A stretch of 60,194 bases of DNA from Arthrobacter sp. zg-Y238 (GTDB taxonomy: Bacteria; Actinomycetota; Actinomycetes; Actinomycetales; Micrococcaceae): positions 1-60,194 of the forward strand of contig NZ_JANFLU010000014.1 of the NCBI RefSeq assembly GCF_024385525.1. The letters are read 5' to 3'. Below the pieces are notes generated by a model, which had not been told where the DNA came from, ran no database searches, and worked only from the letters and a program-made list of their open reading frames with translations. Both the position numbers and the translations under genes were made by a program. Positions 16,962 to 24,236 of this stretch are shown in pieces (position 1 is the stretch's first letter; the number at the start of each line of letters is the position of its first letter).

Positions 16962-18295
16962 GCGTCTCCACCGGCATGCCGCGCACGGCCGCCCCCGCCG
17001 CCTCATCCCGGGCCGCTGCCCCGGGGTCCGCCCCCGCCGGCGTTGGTGCGGACCAGTTCGGGTCCACGTTTGAGGATGCCCTTGCCGCCTCCGACCGAGC
17101 TACCTCGAGCAGAGCCGCCTCGAGTCCCGAGTCCGGCCCCGACGTCGGAAAAGCTGCTGCCGCGTCGGAGCAAAAGGGACCCGCCGCCGCAACAGCCCCT
17201 GGAGACTCTGCCGGCGTGTCCCAGGCCGGCGAGGGCGCCGCGGTTTCCCCGCTGCAGCCTGCACCCGCCTTGCCCGTGCCCGGATCATCGGCGCAGCCCC
17301 TGGCTCCCTCTCCGGCAACGGCTTTTGCCGGCTTTGCGGGTGCCTCCCTTCCGGCAGCAGTCCCGACCGGTGGCGCAGCCAACGGTTCTGCAGCTGTTGA
17401 CGGCATTCCTGTCGGGGGAGCCGCATCGAGTGCGACGGGCACAGCCGCCGCAGCCCCCGCCTCCACCCCGGGCAGCTTCGCCGCTGCCGCCGGCACGGCC
17501 GCCCCGGCAGCAGCACCGGCGAACGCCGTCCCCGGAGGCACAGTTCAAGCAGGTCCCGCCGCGCCGGTGGTTGCGGCAACGGGCGGCGCCGCAGCGGCGT
17601 CGAACACACCGATCGGCACACCAAGCAATACAGCGATTCCCGGCTCCCTGCCGGTATCCGGTGCAGGAACAAATGCGGCGGCATTCGCCGCATTGCCCTC
17701 CGCCGGAACCGCCGACACAGCCGGAACCGCCGTACCGGTTTCCACGGGCGCGGCAGAATTCCCGGCCGTCGGGCCAGCTGTGGCACTGTCCCCGCTGCAG
17801 CCCCAGGCGGCTGTCTCCGGAGCTACCATTCTGCCTGCGGCACCGGCGGCACCTGCGGCCGCACCCGTAGCAACCCCGCTGCTGCCACAGGTGTCCCAGC
17901 CGCTGTTTTCCCTGGCAACGGCCCAGGAGGGGGAGCACGTGATGACGCTGAGCATCACCCCGGACAATCTTGGACCGGTCACCGTTCGGGCCCACGTGGG
18001 TGCCGACGGCGTGCGGATCGAGCTCTTTGCCCCGTCCGAGGCCGGCCGCGAAGCGCTGCGGACACTCATGACGGACCTGCGCAGGGACCTTGCCGGCTCG
18101 GGCATGAACGCGAACCTTTCGCTCTCCGCCCAGGACGCCCCGGGCGAGGGGACTGAACGCCGGGACCGGGGAACGGAACCGGGCCCTGCAACGCAGAACC
18201 CGGCCAATCCCGAGCGGATACCGGCGGACCCGGCTCCACGCACTTACCGGCCGGGATTCCCCGCGTCGGCATCGACCATCGACTTCCTGGCCTAG
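16958..18295 (+). CDS. fliK: Flagellar hook-length control protein FliK
   Basis: Molecular ruler that is secreted during hook growth and switches export specificity through FlhB. The 445-residue product has a very long, low-complexity Ala/Pro/Gly/Ser/Thr region (about 1-310) and then the conserved Flg_hook domain (about 320-395) with VMTLSITPDNLGPVTVRAHV and LRTLMTDLRRDLAGSGMNANL, the part that contacts FlhB. It overlaps the NlpC/P60 gene by four bases and is followed by flgD after 16 bp, which is the usual neighbour. Confidence 0.9.
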   Translation: MSVSTGMPRTAAPAASSRAAAPGSAPAGVGADQFGSTFEDALAASDRATSSRAASSPESGPDVGKAAAASEQKGPAAATAPGDSAGVSQAGEGAAVSPLQPAPALPVPGSSAQPLAPSPATAFAGFAGASLPAAVPTGGAANGSAAVDGIPVGGAASSATGTAAAAPASTPGSFAAAAGTAAPAAAPANAVPGGTVQAGPAAPVVAATGGAAAASNTPIGTPSNTAIPGSLPVSGAGTNAAAFAALPSAGTADTAGTAVPVSTGAAEFPAVGPAVALSPLQPQAAVSGATILPAAPAAPAAAPVATPLLPQVSQPLFSLATAQEGEHVMTLSITPDNLGPVTVRAHVGADGVRIELFAPSEAGREALRTLMTDLRRDLAGSGMNANLSLSAQDAPGEGTERRDRGTEPGPATQNPANPERIPADPAPRTYRPGFPASASTIDFLA

Positions 18296-18311
18296 AAGAG
18301 GAGACCACCCT

Positions 18312-18773
18312 GTGCCTATCGAAGCAGTAGCGGCAACCGCCGGCACCAGCACTGCCGCCGCGTCCGACCGCACGCCCAAACAGACCATGGACAGCGAGGT
18401 CTTTATGCACCTGCTGGTCACCCAGCTGCGCAACCAGGACCCCAGCTCGCCCATGGACACCAACCAGATGATCTCGCAGACCACCGAGCTGGCATCCATG
18501 GAACAACTCACCTCCATGGCAAAGATGGACGAAGAGAATTTCTCCCTGCAGATGCGTATTGCCGCCGCTGCGCTCATCGGCCAGACCGTCACCTATACCA
18601 ACGACGACGGCGTGGCCATCACCGGAACCGCGAAATCGGTCTCCTACGCCGCCGGCGTCCCGACCGTCAACATCAACGGCGAGGACGTCCTGCTGGATCG
18701 AATCTCCGGCGTCGTCGACGGGGCAGCAGATCAAACCCCCGACGCACCCAAAGCACCCGCAGCAACCGCATAA
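18312..18773 (+). CDS. flgD: Flagellar hook assembly scaffold FlgD
   Basis: FlgD caps the growing hook. The 153-residue product has the conserved N-terminal half (DSEVFMHLLVTQLRNQDPSSPMDTNQMISQTTELASMEQL, about 31-70), the family hallmark, but lacks the large C-terminal Ig-like region found in enteric FlgD; this short form is usual in many Gram-positive bacteria. The start GTG at 18312 follows AGAGGAGA. flgE begins 40 bp later. Confidence 0.93.
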   Translation: MPIEAVAATAGTSTAAASDRTPKQTMDSEVFMHLLVTQLRNQDPSSPMDTNQMISQTTELASMEQLTSMAKMDEENFSLQMRIAAAALIGQTVTYTNDDGVAITGTAKSVSYAAGVPTVNINGEDVLLDRISGVVDGAADQTPDAPKAPAATA

Positions 18774-18813
18774 CCCTCCCTCCCGGCACCACCAAAGCTG
18801 AAAGGCGCCACCA

Positions 18814-19980
18814 ATGCTTCGCTCCCTTTACTCCGGTATCTCCGGACTCCGCTCGCACCAGACCATGCTCGACGTCACCGGCAACAACATCGCCAACGTC
18901 AACACCACGGGCTACAAGGCCACCGCCGTCCAGTTCCAGGACACCCTGTCCCAGCTGACCCAGGGCGCCACCGCGCCCGGCGCCAACAACGGCGGCGGCA
19001 ACCCGGCACAGGTGGGCCTCGGCGTCCTGGTTTCCGGCATCACCACCAACTTCACGCAGGGTTCCGCGCAGGCCACCGGCCGGGCCGAGGACCTGATGAT
19101 CAACGGCGAGGGTTACTTCATCACCCGCCAGGGCGCCACCTCCACCTACACCCGCGCCGGCGCGTTCAACGTGGACGGTGAGGGCCGCCTGGTGTCAACG
19201 GACGGCGGCATTGTCCAGGGCTGGACTGCCAACGCGGACGGCACCCTGAACACCGGTGGTGCAGTGGGCAACATTGCCCTGCCCGACGGCGCCATCGTCC
19301 CGGCAGCGCCTACCAACGCGGCAACCATGACCGGAAACCTGCCCTCGGAGACCCCGGAAGGCGGCACCGTTGTGCGCGACATGGACGTCTACGATGCCAA
19401 CGGCAACCCCTCAGTGGTTCCCCTGACCTTCACCCGTACCGCAGGCGGCTGGAGCGTTAGCGCGAAGGACGCGGGACCCGTGGACCTTACCTTTTCCGAC
19501 GGCGCCCAGGCCGACGCCAACGCTGACACCATCACCGTGGACGGCGTGGCCGTGAACCTCACCGGGCTCTCCAGCTACGCCGGCGTCAGCACGGCCTCCG
19601 TCACCAGCAACGGCCGCAGTGCGGGCACACTGGAGTCCTTCTCCATCGGCAAGGACGGCACGGTGATCGGTTCCTTCACCAACGGTGCAAAGCAGGCCCT
19701 GGCCCGCATCGCCGTCGCCACCTTCACCAACTCCGCCGGCCTGGAGAAGACCGGCAACTCCAGCTACACCGCTACGGCGAACTCCGGCAACCCCGTCATC
19801 GCCGGCCCCGGCGAGGCCGGCGCCGGCGGCATCGGCAGCGGCATGCTGGAAATGTCCAACGTGGACCTGTCCCAGGAATTCACCAACCTGATCGTCGCCC
19901 AGCGCGGCTTCCAGGCCAACGCCCGAATCATCACCACCTCGGACGAAGTGCTGCAGGAACTGACCAACCTCAAGCGTTAG
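18814..19980 (+). CDS. flgE: Flagellar hook protein FlgE
   Basis: Main subunit of the hook. The 388 residues contain the N-terminal signature MLDVTGNNIANVNTTGYKA (about 20-38), the FlgE D1 domain with GEGYFITRQG, and the C-terminal coiled helix SNVDLSQEFTNLIVAQRGFQANARIITT. I see no second FlgE/F/G paralogue in the window, so this may be the only large hook/rod protein encoded here. The ATG at 18814 has GAAAGG nine bases upstream. It ends the flgB operon at a strong terminator. Confidence 0.95.
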   Translation: MLRSLYSGISGLRSHQTMLDVTGNNIANVNTTGYKATAVQFQDTLSQLTQGATAPGANNGGGNPAQVGLGVLVSGITTNFTQGSAQATGRAEDLMINGEGYFITRQGATSTYTRAGAFNVDGEGRLVSTDGGIVQGWTANADGTLNTGGAVGNIALPDGAIVPAAPTNAATMTGNLPSETPEGGTVVRDMDVYDANGNPSVVPLTFTRTAGGWSVSAKDAGPVDLTFSDGAQADANADTITVDGVAVNLTGLSSYAGVSTASVTSNGRSAGTLESFSIGKDGTVIGSFTNGAKQALARIAVATFTNSAGLEKTGNSSYTATANSGNPVIAGPGEAGAGGIGSGMLEMSNVDLSQEFTNLIVAQRGFQANARIITTSDEVLQELTNLKR

Positions 19981-19995
19981 CCTCTGCTGCACCGA

Positions 19996-20033
19996 ACGGC
20001 CCCGCCGGCAGCAGCTGCCGGCGGGGCCGTTTT
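19996..20033 (+). terminator. Terminator of the flgB-flgE operon
   Basis: Perfect 16-base arms (ACGGCCCCGCCGGCAG at 19996-20011 and its complement at 20015-20030) with a 3-base loop, followed by TTT. It separates flgE from the flbD promoter. Confidence 0.9.
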
Positions 20034-20078
20034 GCCGTCCTGCGCCCCCGGAAAGCAACGTCCGGTGCCGCCCGTTCC

Positions 20079-20105
20079 TAACGACGGGGCCGCAACGGCC
20101 GAAAG
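20079..20105 (+). promoter_or_regulatory. Weaker sigma-28-like promoter of flbD-motA-motB
   Basis: TAAC at 20079-20082, exactly 15 bases, then GCCGAAAG at 20098-20105. The minus-10 differs from GCCGATAA at two positions, so it is less certain than the other sites, but spacing and location after the flgE terminator and 49 bp before the flbD ATG support it. Confidence 0.55.
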
Positions 20106-20154
20106 TAGGGGTGAGGGCCTATCGGAGTCCTGTGGAACCAGCCAGGACAGGGCA

Positions 20155-20460
20155 ATGATTGTTCTTACGCGTCTCAACGATGCTCAGTTTGCGATCAACC
20201 CTGATCTGATCGAACGGATCCACTCCAACCCCGACACCACCCTGGTGATGGTCGACGGCGCGAAATACATCGTGACGGAGAGCCTGCAGGAAGTTATTGA
20301 CCGCATTGCGGCCTACCGGGCGCAGGTGATTTCCATGGCACGCGACATCCCTCCGCGCGTTCCCGGGCGCCCCCTGGGGCTCGTGCCCGACGCTTTCCCG
20401 GCAGCCCCGGAGAAAGCTTCCCCCAGCAATGCAGTGCCCCTTCGCCCTAGGAACGACTAA
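20155..20460 (+). CDS. flbD: FlbD-family flagellar protein
   Basis: Small cytosolic protein found next to motA in many Gram-positive and spirochaete flagellar operons; biochemical role unsettled. The first 63 residues match the family closely (MIVLTRLNDAQFAINPDLIERIHSNPDTTL and the IVTESLQEVIDRI helix). The usual length is 60-75; here a Pro/Arg/Ala-rich tail extends it to 101 residues. The ATG at 20155 is chosen because it starts the family sequence; GACAGG lies just upstream. Its stop overlaps the motA ATG by one base. Not related to the Caulobacter regulator of the same name. Confidence 0.88.
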   Translation: MIVLTRLNDAQFAINPDLIERIHSNPDTTLVMVDGAKYIVTESLQEVIDRIAAYRAQVISMARDIPPRVPGRPLGLVPDAFPAAPEKASPSNAVPLRPRND

Positions 20461-21272
20461 TGGATCCAGCAACAATTATCGGCTTAGTCCTCGCCTTCGG
20501 GTCGCTTTACGCCATGATCACCCTCGAAGGTGCCCATGTGTCCGCGCTCCTGCTGCCGGCGCCGATGATCCTCGTATTCGGGGCCACCATTGCCGTGGGC
20601 CTGGCGGGCGGAACCTTCAAGGACTTCATCCTGTCCTTCAAGTCCCTGCCCCGGGCCTTCATGGGCAAGACCCCCCGGCCGCAGGAGACCATTGACCGGG
20701 TGGTCCTGCTGGCGGAAAAGGCCCGCAGCGAAGGCCTCCTGTCCCTTGAGCAGGACGCCGCGGAGGTCGAGGACCCGTTCCTGCGCACGGCCCTGCAGAA
20801 CATCGCCGACGGCACCGACGGCGAGGAACTGCGCATACTGCTCGAAGACGAAATCGCCACCAAGACCGCCACCGACAAGATTGCGGTGAAGTTCTTCAAC
20901 AGCTTGGGCGGTTACGGTCCCACCATCGGCATCATCGGCACCGTTGTTTCGCTGACCCACGTCCTGGAGAACCTCTCCACCCCGGACCACCTGGGACCCA
21001 TGATCGCCACTGCCTTTGTGGCCACCCTGTGGGGCCTGCTTTCGGCCAACTTCATCTGGCTGCCCATCAGCACCCGGCTCAAGCGGCTGGCGGAGCTCGA
21101 AGCGGATGAAATGAACCTCCTGATGGAAGGTGTCCTGGCCCTGCAGGCCGGCAGCCAGCCGCGCCTGCTCGGGGAACGGCTGCGCGCGATGGTCCCGGCC
21201 CACACATTGGGCGGCAAAGCGGACAAGGCCGATAAGGCCGATGCGGCAGACAAGGTCCAGGACGCAGCGTGA
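20460..21272 (+). CDS. motA: Flagellar motor stator protein MotA
   Basis: Proton-channel stator subunit that pushes on FliG. The 270-residue product has four membrane helices: two near the N-terminus (about 4-24 and 30-50) and two in the middle (about 150-172 and 182-203), with the cytoplasmic torque loop between (RPQETIDRVVLLAEKARSEGLLSLE). The GGYGPTIGIIGTVVSL motif in the third helix is conserved. The C-terminus ends in a short Lys-Ala-Asp repeat. The motB GTG overlaps the stop by four bases. Confidence 0.95.
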   Translation: MDPATIIGLVLAFGSLYAMITLEGAHVSALLLPAPMILVFGATIAVGLAGGTFKDFILSFKSLPRAFMGKTPRPQETIDRVVLLAEKARSEGLLSLEQDAAEVEDPFLRTALQNIADGTDGEELRILLEDEIATKTATDKIAVKFFNSLGGYGPTIGIIGTVVSLTHVLENLSTPDHLGPMIATAFVATLWGLLSANFIWLPISTRLKRLAELEADEMNLLMEGVLALQAGSQPRLLGERLRAMVPAHTLGGKADKADKADAADKVQDAA

Positions 21273-22081
21273 GCGCCAAGGGCCGGCGTCCGAAACAGCA
21301 CGAGGAGGACGATCACCCGGACGAACGCTGGATGGCCTCCTACATGGACATGGTCACCGTGCTGATGTGCATGTTCATTGTCCTGTTCGCCATGTCGACT
21401 GTGGATGCGAAGAAGTTCGAGCAGCTCAAGGAATCCCTGGCCACCGGTTTCGGCGCCGAGGAGAGCAACACGGTGGACACCGCCGTCGGCATCATCGTGC
21501 CGCCGGACAAGGTGGACAGCGAAGAGACCGTTGAGCCCGACGCCGCCCTGGCCGCCAAGGAAGTCGACGATCTCACGGCGCTCCAGGACGCGATTTACGC
21601 GGGCCTGCAGGAAAAGGGCCTGGAAGACGCCGTGCGCTTCGAAATGGATGAGCGCGGCCTGACCATCCGGCTGGTCAGCTCGGAAATGTTCTTCGCCCCG
21701 GACCTGGCCGACCTCACTGACGCGGCCGTCCAGGTGCTGGACACCGTAGGTCCCGCACTCGCGCCGACCACCTATCAGGTCTCGGTGGAAGGCCACACTG
21801 CCCAGGTCCGCCAGTACGCCGACGACGCGTTGGACTGGGAACTGTCCTCGTCCCGTTCGGTGAACGTGCTGCGTTACCTCGTCTCCGGCGGGGGAGTGAA
21901 GCAGGACCACATGAAGGCGGTGGGTTACGGCGAGTCCCGCCCCCTGACCCCCGGCAGGGACGCCGCCGAACTCGCCCAGAACCGGCGGGTGGACATAGTG
22001 GTCCTGTCCGGACAAAGCGAGGACGTCCGCGCGCTCATCCCCGGGATCGTGGCCGAGCGCGAAGCCGCAGCAGGCACCTAA
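21269..22081 (+). CDS. motB: Flagellar motor stator protein MotB
   Basis: Anchors the stator to peptidoglycan and carries the essential channel aspartate. The 270 residues have a charged N-terminus, one membrane helix (about 25-45) starting with the critical Asp27 in SYMDMVTVLM, a plug/linker rich in acidic residues, and an OmpA-like peptidoglycan-binding domain (about 150-245: YQVSVEGHTA, WELSSSRSVNVLRYL, VGYGESRPL, NRRVDIVVL). Length is normal. The usual next gene, fliL, is missing; a sigma-28-type promoter and fliM follow directly. Confidence 0.95.
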   Translation: MSAKGRRPKQHEEDDHPDERWMASYMDMVTVLMCMFIVLFAMSTVDAKKFEQLKESLATGFGAEESNTVDTAVGIIVPPDKVDSEETVEPDAALAAKEVDDLTALQDAIYAGLQEKGLEDAVRFEMDERGLTIRLVSSEMFFAPDLADLTDAAVQVLDTVGPALAPTTYQVSVEGHTAQVRQYADDALDWELSSSRSVNVLRYLVSGGGVKQDHMKAVGYGESRPLTPGRDAAELAQNRRVDIVVLSGQSEDVRALIPGIVAEREAAAGT

Positions 22082-22090
22082 CGGCTTTTC

Positions 22091-22117
22091 TTACGCAGCC
22101 GGTCCAAGTGCCGATAG
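22091..22117 (+). promoter_or_regulatory. Sigma-28-type promoter of the fliM-flhA operon
   Basis: TTAC at 22091-22094, a 15-base spacer and GCCGATAG at 22110-22117, the same sequence as the flgN promoter. Transcription would begin around 22123-22126, at or just before the GTG (22126) and ATG (22129) of fliM, which points to a leaderless or almost leaderless mRNA. Confidence 0.72.
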
Positions 22118-22128
22118 TGCGGGGTGTG

Positions 22129-23025
22129 ATGGTCCAAGATTCACCTTCCTTAAGCATGCCCGCGAAAACAAAGCCCGTGGAGGTTTACGACTTCAGCAGG
22201 CCCACTACGCTGGCCCGTGAGCACGCACGTGTCCTGGAAATGGCCTTCGATACCTTCGCCCGCCAGTGGGGCACGCAGCTTACCGCCAAGGTGCGGGTGC
22301 TTTCGCAGGTCACCTCGGAAGACGTGCAGGTGCTGAGCTACGACGAGTACGCCGCGGCGCTGCCGGACAACACCGGCATGGTGCTTTTCAACATTTCCAC
22401 CACCTCCGCCAAGGCCGTCATCCAGTTCCCCATGGCCGCAGCACTGTCCTGGGTTGGACACATGCTCGGCGGAACCGGCTTCCAGACCGCGCCGGAGCGC
22501 AAATTCACGCATATCGAACAGGCACTGCTGGGCAAGATCATGGACGACGCCGTGGAGGACCTGCACTACTCCCTCGGCCACCTGCTTTCGGCCCCGTTGA
22601 CGCTGTCCTCGGTCCAGTACAACTCGCAGTTCGCCCAGGCAGCGGCCTCCGGCGACCCCATGATCGTGGCCACTTTCGAGATGGTGGTCGGTGAAACCAC
22701 CGCTCCCGCCACCGTGGCCATCCCGGCCGCGGCCCTGTTGCCGCAGCTGGACCCGCTGGGCGCCCAGACCAGCAATGCCACGCCGGCCGAACTGGTCCAG
22801 CTGCAGCTTGCACACGTGCCCGTGAAGGTGTGCCTGCAGCTGGAGCCCATCACGGTGAAGCCCGCCATGGTCTTGAACCTTGCCGTGGGGGACGTCCTGA
22901 ATCTGGGCCACCCCCGCCACCGCCCGCTGAACGTCACCGTTGACGGACAGACGATGGCACAGGCAGCAGTAGGAGCCAGCGGGTCACGCCTTGCCGGCAG
23001 CATCGTCAGTATCGAGGAGAAGTAA
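22129..23025 (+). CDS. fliM: Flagellar motor switch protein FliM
   Basis: Rotor switch protein of the C-ring. The 298-residue product has the CheC-like middle domain (about 20-215: VYDFSRPTTLAREHARVLEMAFDTFARQW at the start, FNISTTSAKAVIQFPMAAALSWVGHMLGG) and the C-terminal SpoA/FliN-like domain. The usual N-terminal CheY-P-binding peptide (LSQxEIDALL) is absent; the sequence here is MVQDSPSLSMPAKTKP. The ATG at 22129 is preferred: the frame runs further up to 22108, but that codon lies inside the promoter. GTG 22126 is equally possible; ATG 22156 has no ribosome binding site. fliN follows after 3 bp. Confidence 0.93.
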   Translation: MVQDSPSLSMPAKTKPVEVYDFSRPTTLAREHARVLEMAFDTFARQWGTQLTAKVRVLSQVTSEDVQVLSYDEYAAALPDNTGMVLFNISTTSAKAVIQFPMAAALSWVGHMLGGTGFQTAPERKFTHIEQALLGKIMDDAVEDLHYSLGHLLSAPLTLSSVQYNSQFAQAAASGDPMIVATFEMVVGETTAPATVAIPAAALLPQLDPLGAQTSNATPAELVQLQLAHVPVKVCLQLEPITVKPAMVLNLAVGDVLNLGHPRHRPLNVTVDGQTMAQAAVGASGSRLAGSIVSIEEK

Positions 23026-23028
23026 CCC

Positions 23029-23730
23029 ATGTCCAGCCCCCACAGCCTGCACGCCGACGCCGTTTCCGCCCTGGTGCGCGGCCTGCCCACCCCCCTTGTC
23101 CTGGAACCGATCCCGCATAACGGGGCAGGCGTCCCGGCGTCGCACACCGCGACGGCGGTCACCGCGTCCTTCGTGGGCACCGAATCGGCGGACCTCGCCC
23201 TGATCCTGGACAGTTCATCGCCGCTGGCCGACGTCGCCGGCACCGACTCCGCGCTCGTTTCGGCCGCGGACGTGCTGCGTCCCTCGCTCGAAGCAGCAAG
23301 TGCCACCCTGGGCGTCGGCGTGCTCGGCGAGGCCCGCACCGAGGACGCCGCCGCCCTCTTCGCCGATCCGGACAGCGTCGTCTTCGAACTGCGCTCCCCT
23401 GAGGGCACCGCCGGGTGGTTCGCCATCCGCCTGCGGGACACCCCCGGCCCCTCCGGCGGTCACGCCGACCCCTCGATCGTCGGCAAGATGGGCCGCATCA
23501 ACAACATCGAGATGGCGCTGACCGTGGAAATCGGGCACACCCGCATGTCCGTCCGCGACGTCCTGAACCTCGAACCCGGCCGGGTGGTGGAGCTGGACCG
23601 GTCCGCCGGCGCCCCCGCAGACATCCTGCTGAACGGCCGGCTCATCGCCAACGGCGAAGTTGTGGTCATCGACCAGGACTACGCCGTGCGGATCACCAAA
23701 ATCCTGGACGTGGTCGAGGGGCTCAATTAG
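23029..23730 (+). CDS. fliN: Flagellar motor switch protein FliN with long N-terminal region
   Basis: C-ring protein. The last 80 residues form the SpoA domain: NNIEMALTVEIGHTRMSVRDVLNLEPGRVVELD and LIANGEVVVIDQDYAVRITKI are classic FliN. The first 150 residues are unlike E. coli FliN (137 in total) and look like a reduced CheC-type alpha/beta domain (SADVLRP-like and VFELRSPEGTAGWFAIRL), as in Bacillus FliY, but no clear CheC phosphatase motif is visible. It overlaps fliO by one base (TAGTG). Confidence 0.9.
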   Translation: MSSPHSLHADAVSALVRGLPTPLVLEPIPHNGAGVPASHTATAVTASFVGTESADLALILDSSSPLADVAGTDSALVSAADVLRPSLEAASATLGVGVLGEARTEDAAALFADPDSVVFELRSPEGTAGWFAIRLRDTPGPSGGHADPSIVGKMGRINNIEMALTVEIGHTRMSVRDVLNLEPGRVVELDRSAGAPADILLNGRLIANGEVVVIDQDYAVRITKILDVVEGLN

Positions 23731-24236
23731 TGGAAACCCTGTTTCTGGGACTCCGTGTCCTGGTTGCACTGGGCGCCGTACTCGGACTCCTGTGGTTCCT
23801 GCAGCGCCGCTTCAGCCGCACACTCGGTTCTGCCGGCGCGAACCAACCCGCCGTGCGCGTGGTCAGCCGCCAGCCGTTGACCCCCAAGGCCTCGCTGGTC
23901 GTGGTGGAAACCGACGGACAGCGCCTCCTGCTCGGGGTGGCCGAAGGATCGGTAAACCTGCTGCACACCACAGAGGTTCCCCCGGAATCCGAACCGGTGC
24001 CCGCAACCGGGTTCGCCGCCTCGCTGGAAGCCGCCCAGCATTCCGCCGGTTCCTTCCCGGAGGGCGGCAACGCAGCAGTCTCCTCAGGCCTGCCGCCGCG
24101 CCGCGCGGCGCGTGGGGCACATGCCCTTCCCTCCGCACACCCGGTGCCCGCCAAGTCGGCGCTGGCGGGATCCATCCTTGCCCCCGAAACCTGGCGCCAG
24201 GCCGGCGCGGTACTGCGTCGGGGACGCAGACTATGA
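23730..24236 (+). CDS. fliO: Flagellar export protein FliO
   Basis: Small membrane scaffold for assembly of the FliP-FliQ-FliR export gate. The 168-residue product has one N-terminal membrane helix (about 3-23: LFLGLRVLVALGAVLGLLWF), then the conserved cytoplasmic FliO beta segment VRVVSRQPLTPKASLVVVETDGQRLLLGVAEGSVNLLHT, and a disordered tail. The GTG at 23730 overlaps the fliN stop. The place before fliP is the standard one. Confidence 0.9.
   Translation: METLFLGLRVLVALGAVLGLLWFLQRRFSRTLGSAGANQPAVRVVSRQPLTPKASLVVVETDGQRLLLGVAEGSVNLLHTTEVPPESEPVPATGFAASLEAAQHSAGSFPEGGNAAVSSGLPPRRAARGAHALPSAHPVPAKSALAGSILAPETWRQAGAVLRRGRRL

Noticed and set aside
17000-17900. Alternative frames in the fliK region, some over 200 codons on both strands
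   Set aside because: The low-complexity Ala/Pro/Gly coding of fliK keeps several frames open; only the frame at 16958 ends in the conserved Flg_hook domain.
21232-21239. A perfect GCCGATAA inside motA, identical to the sigma-28 minus-10
   Set aside because: No T(A/T)AC or TAAA lies 15 bases upstream, and the match arises from the repeated Lys-Ala-Asp codons.
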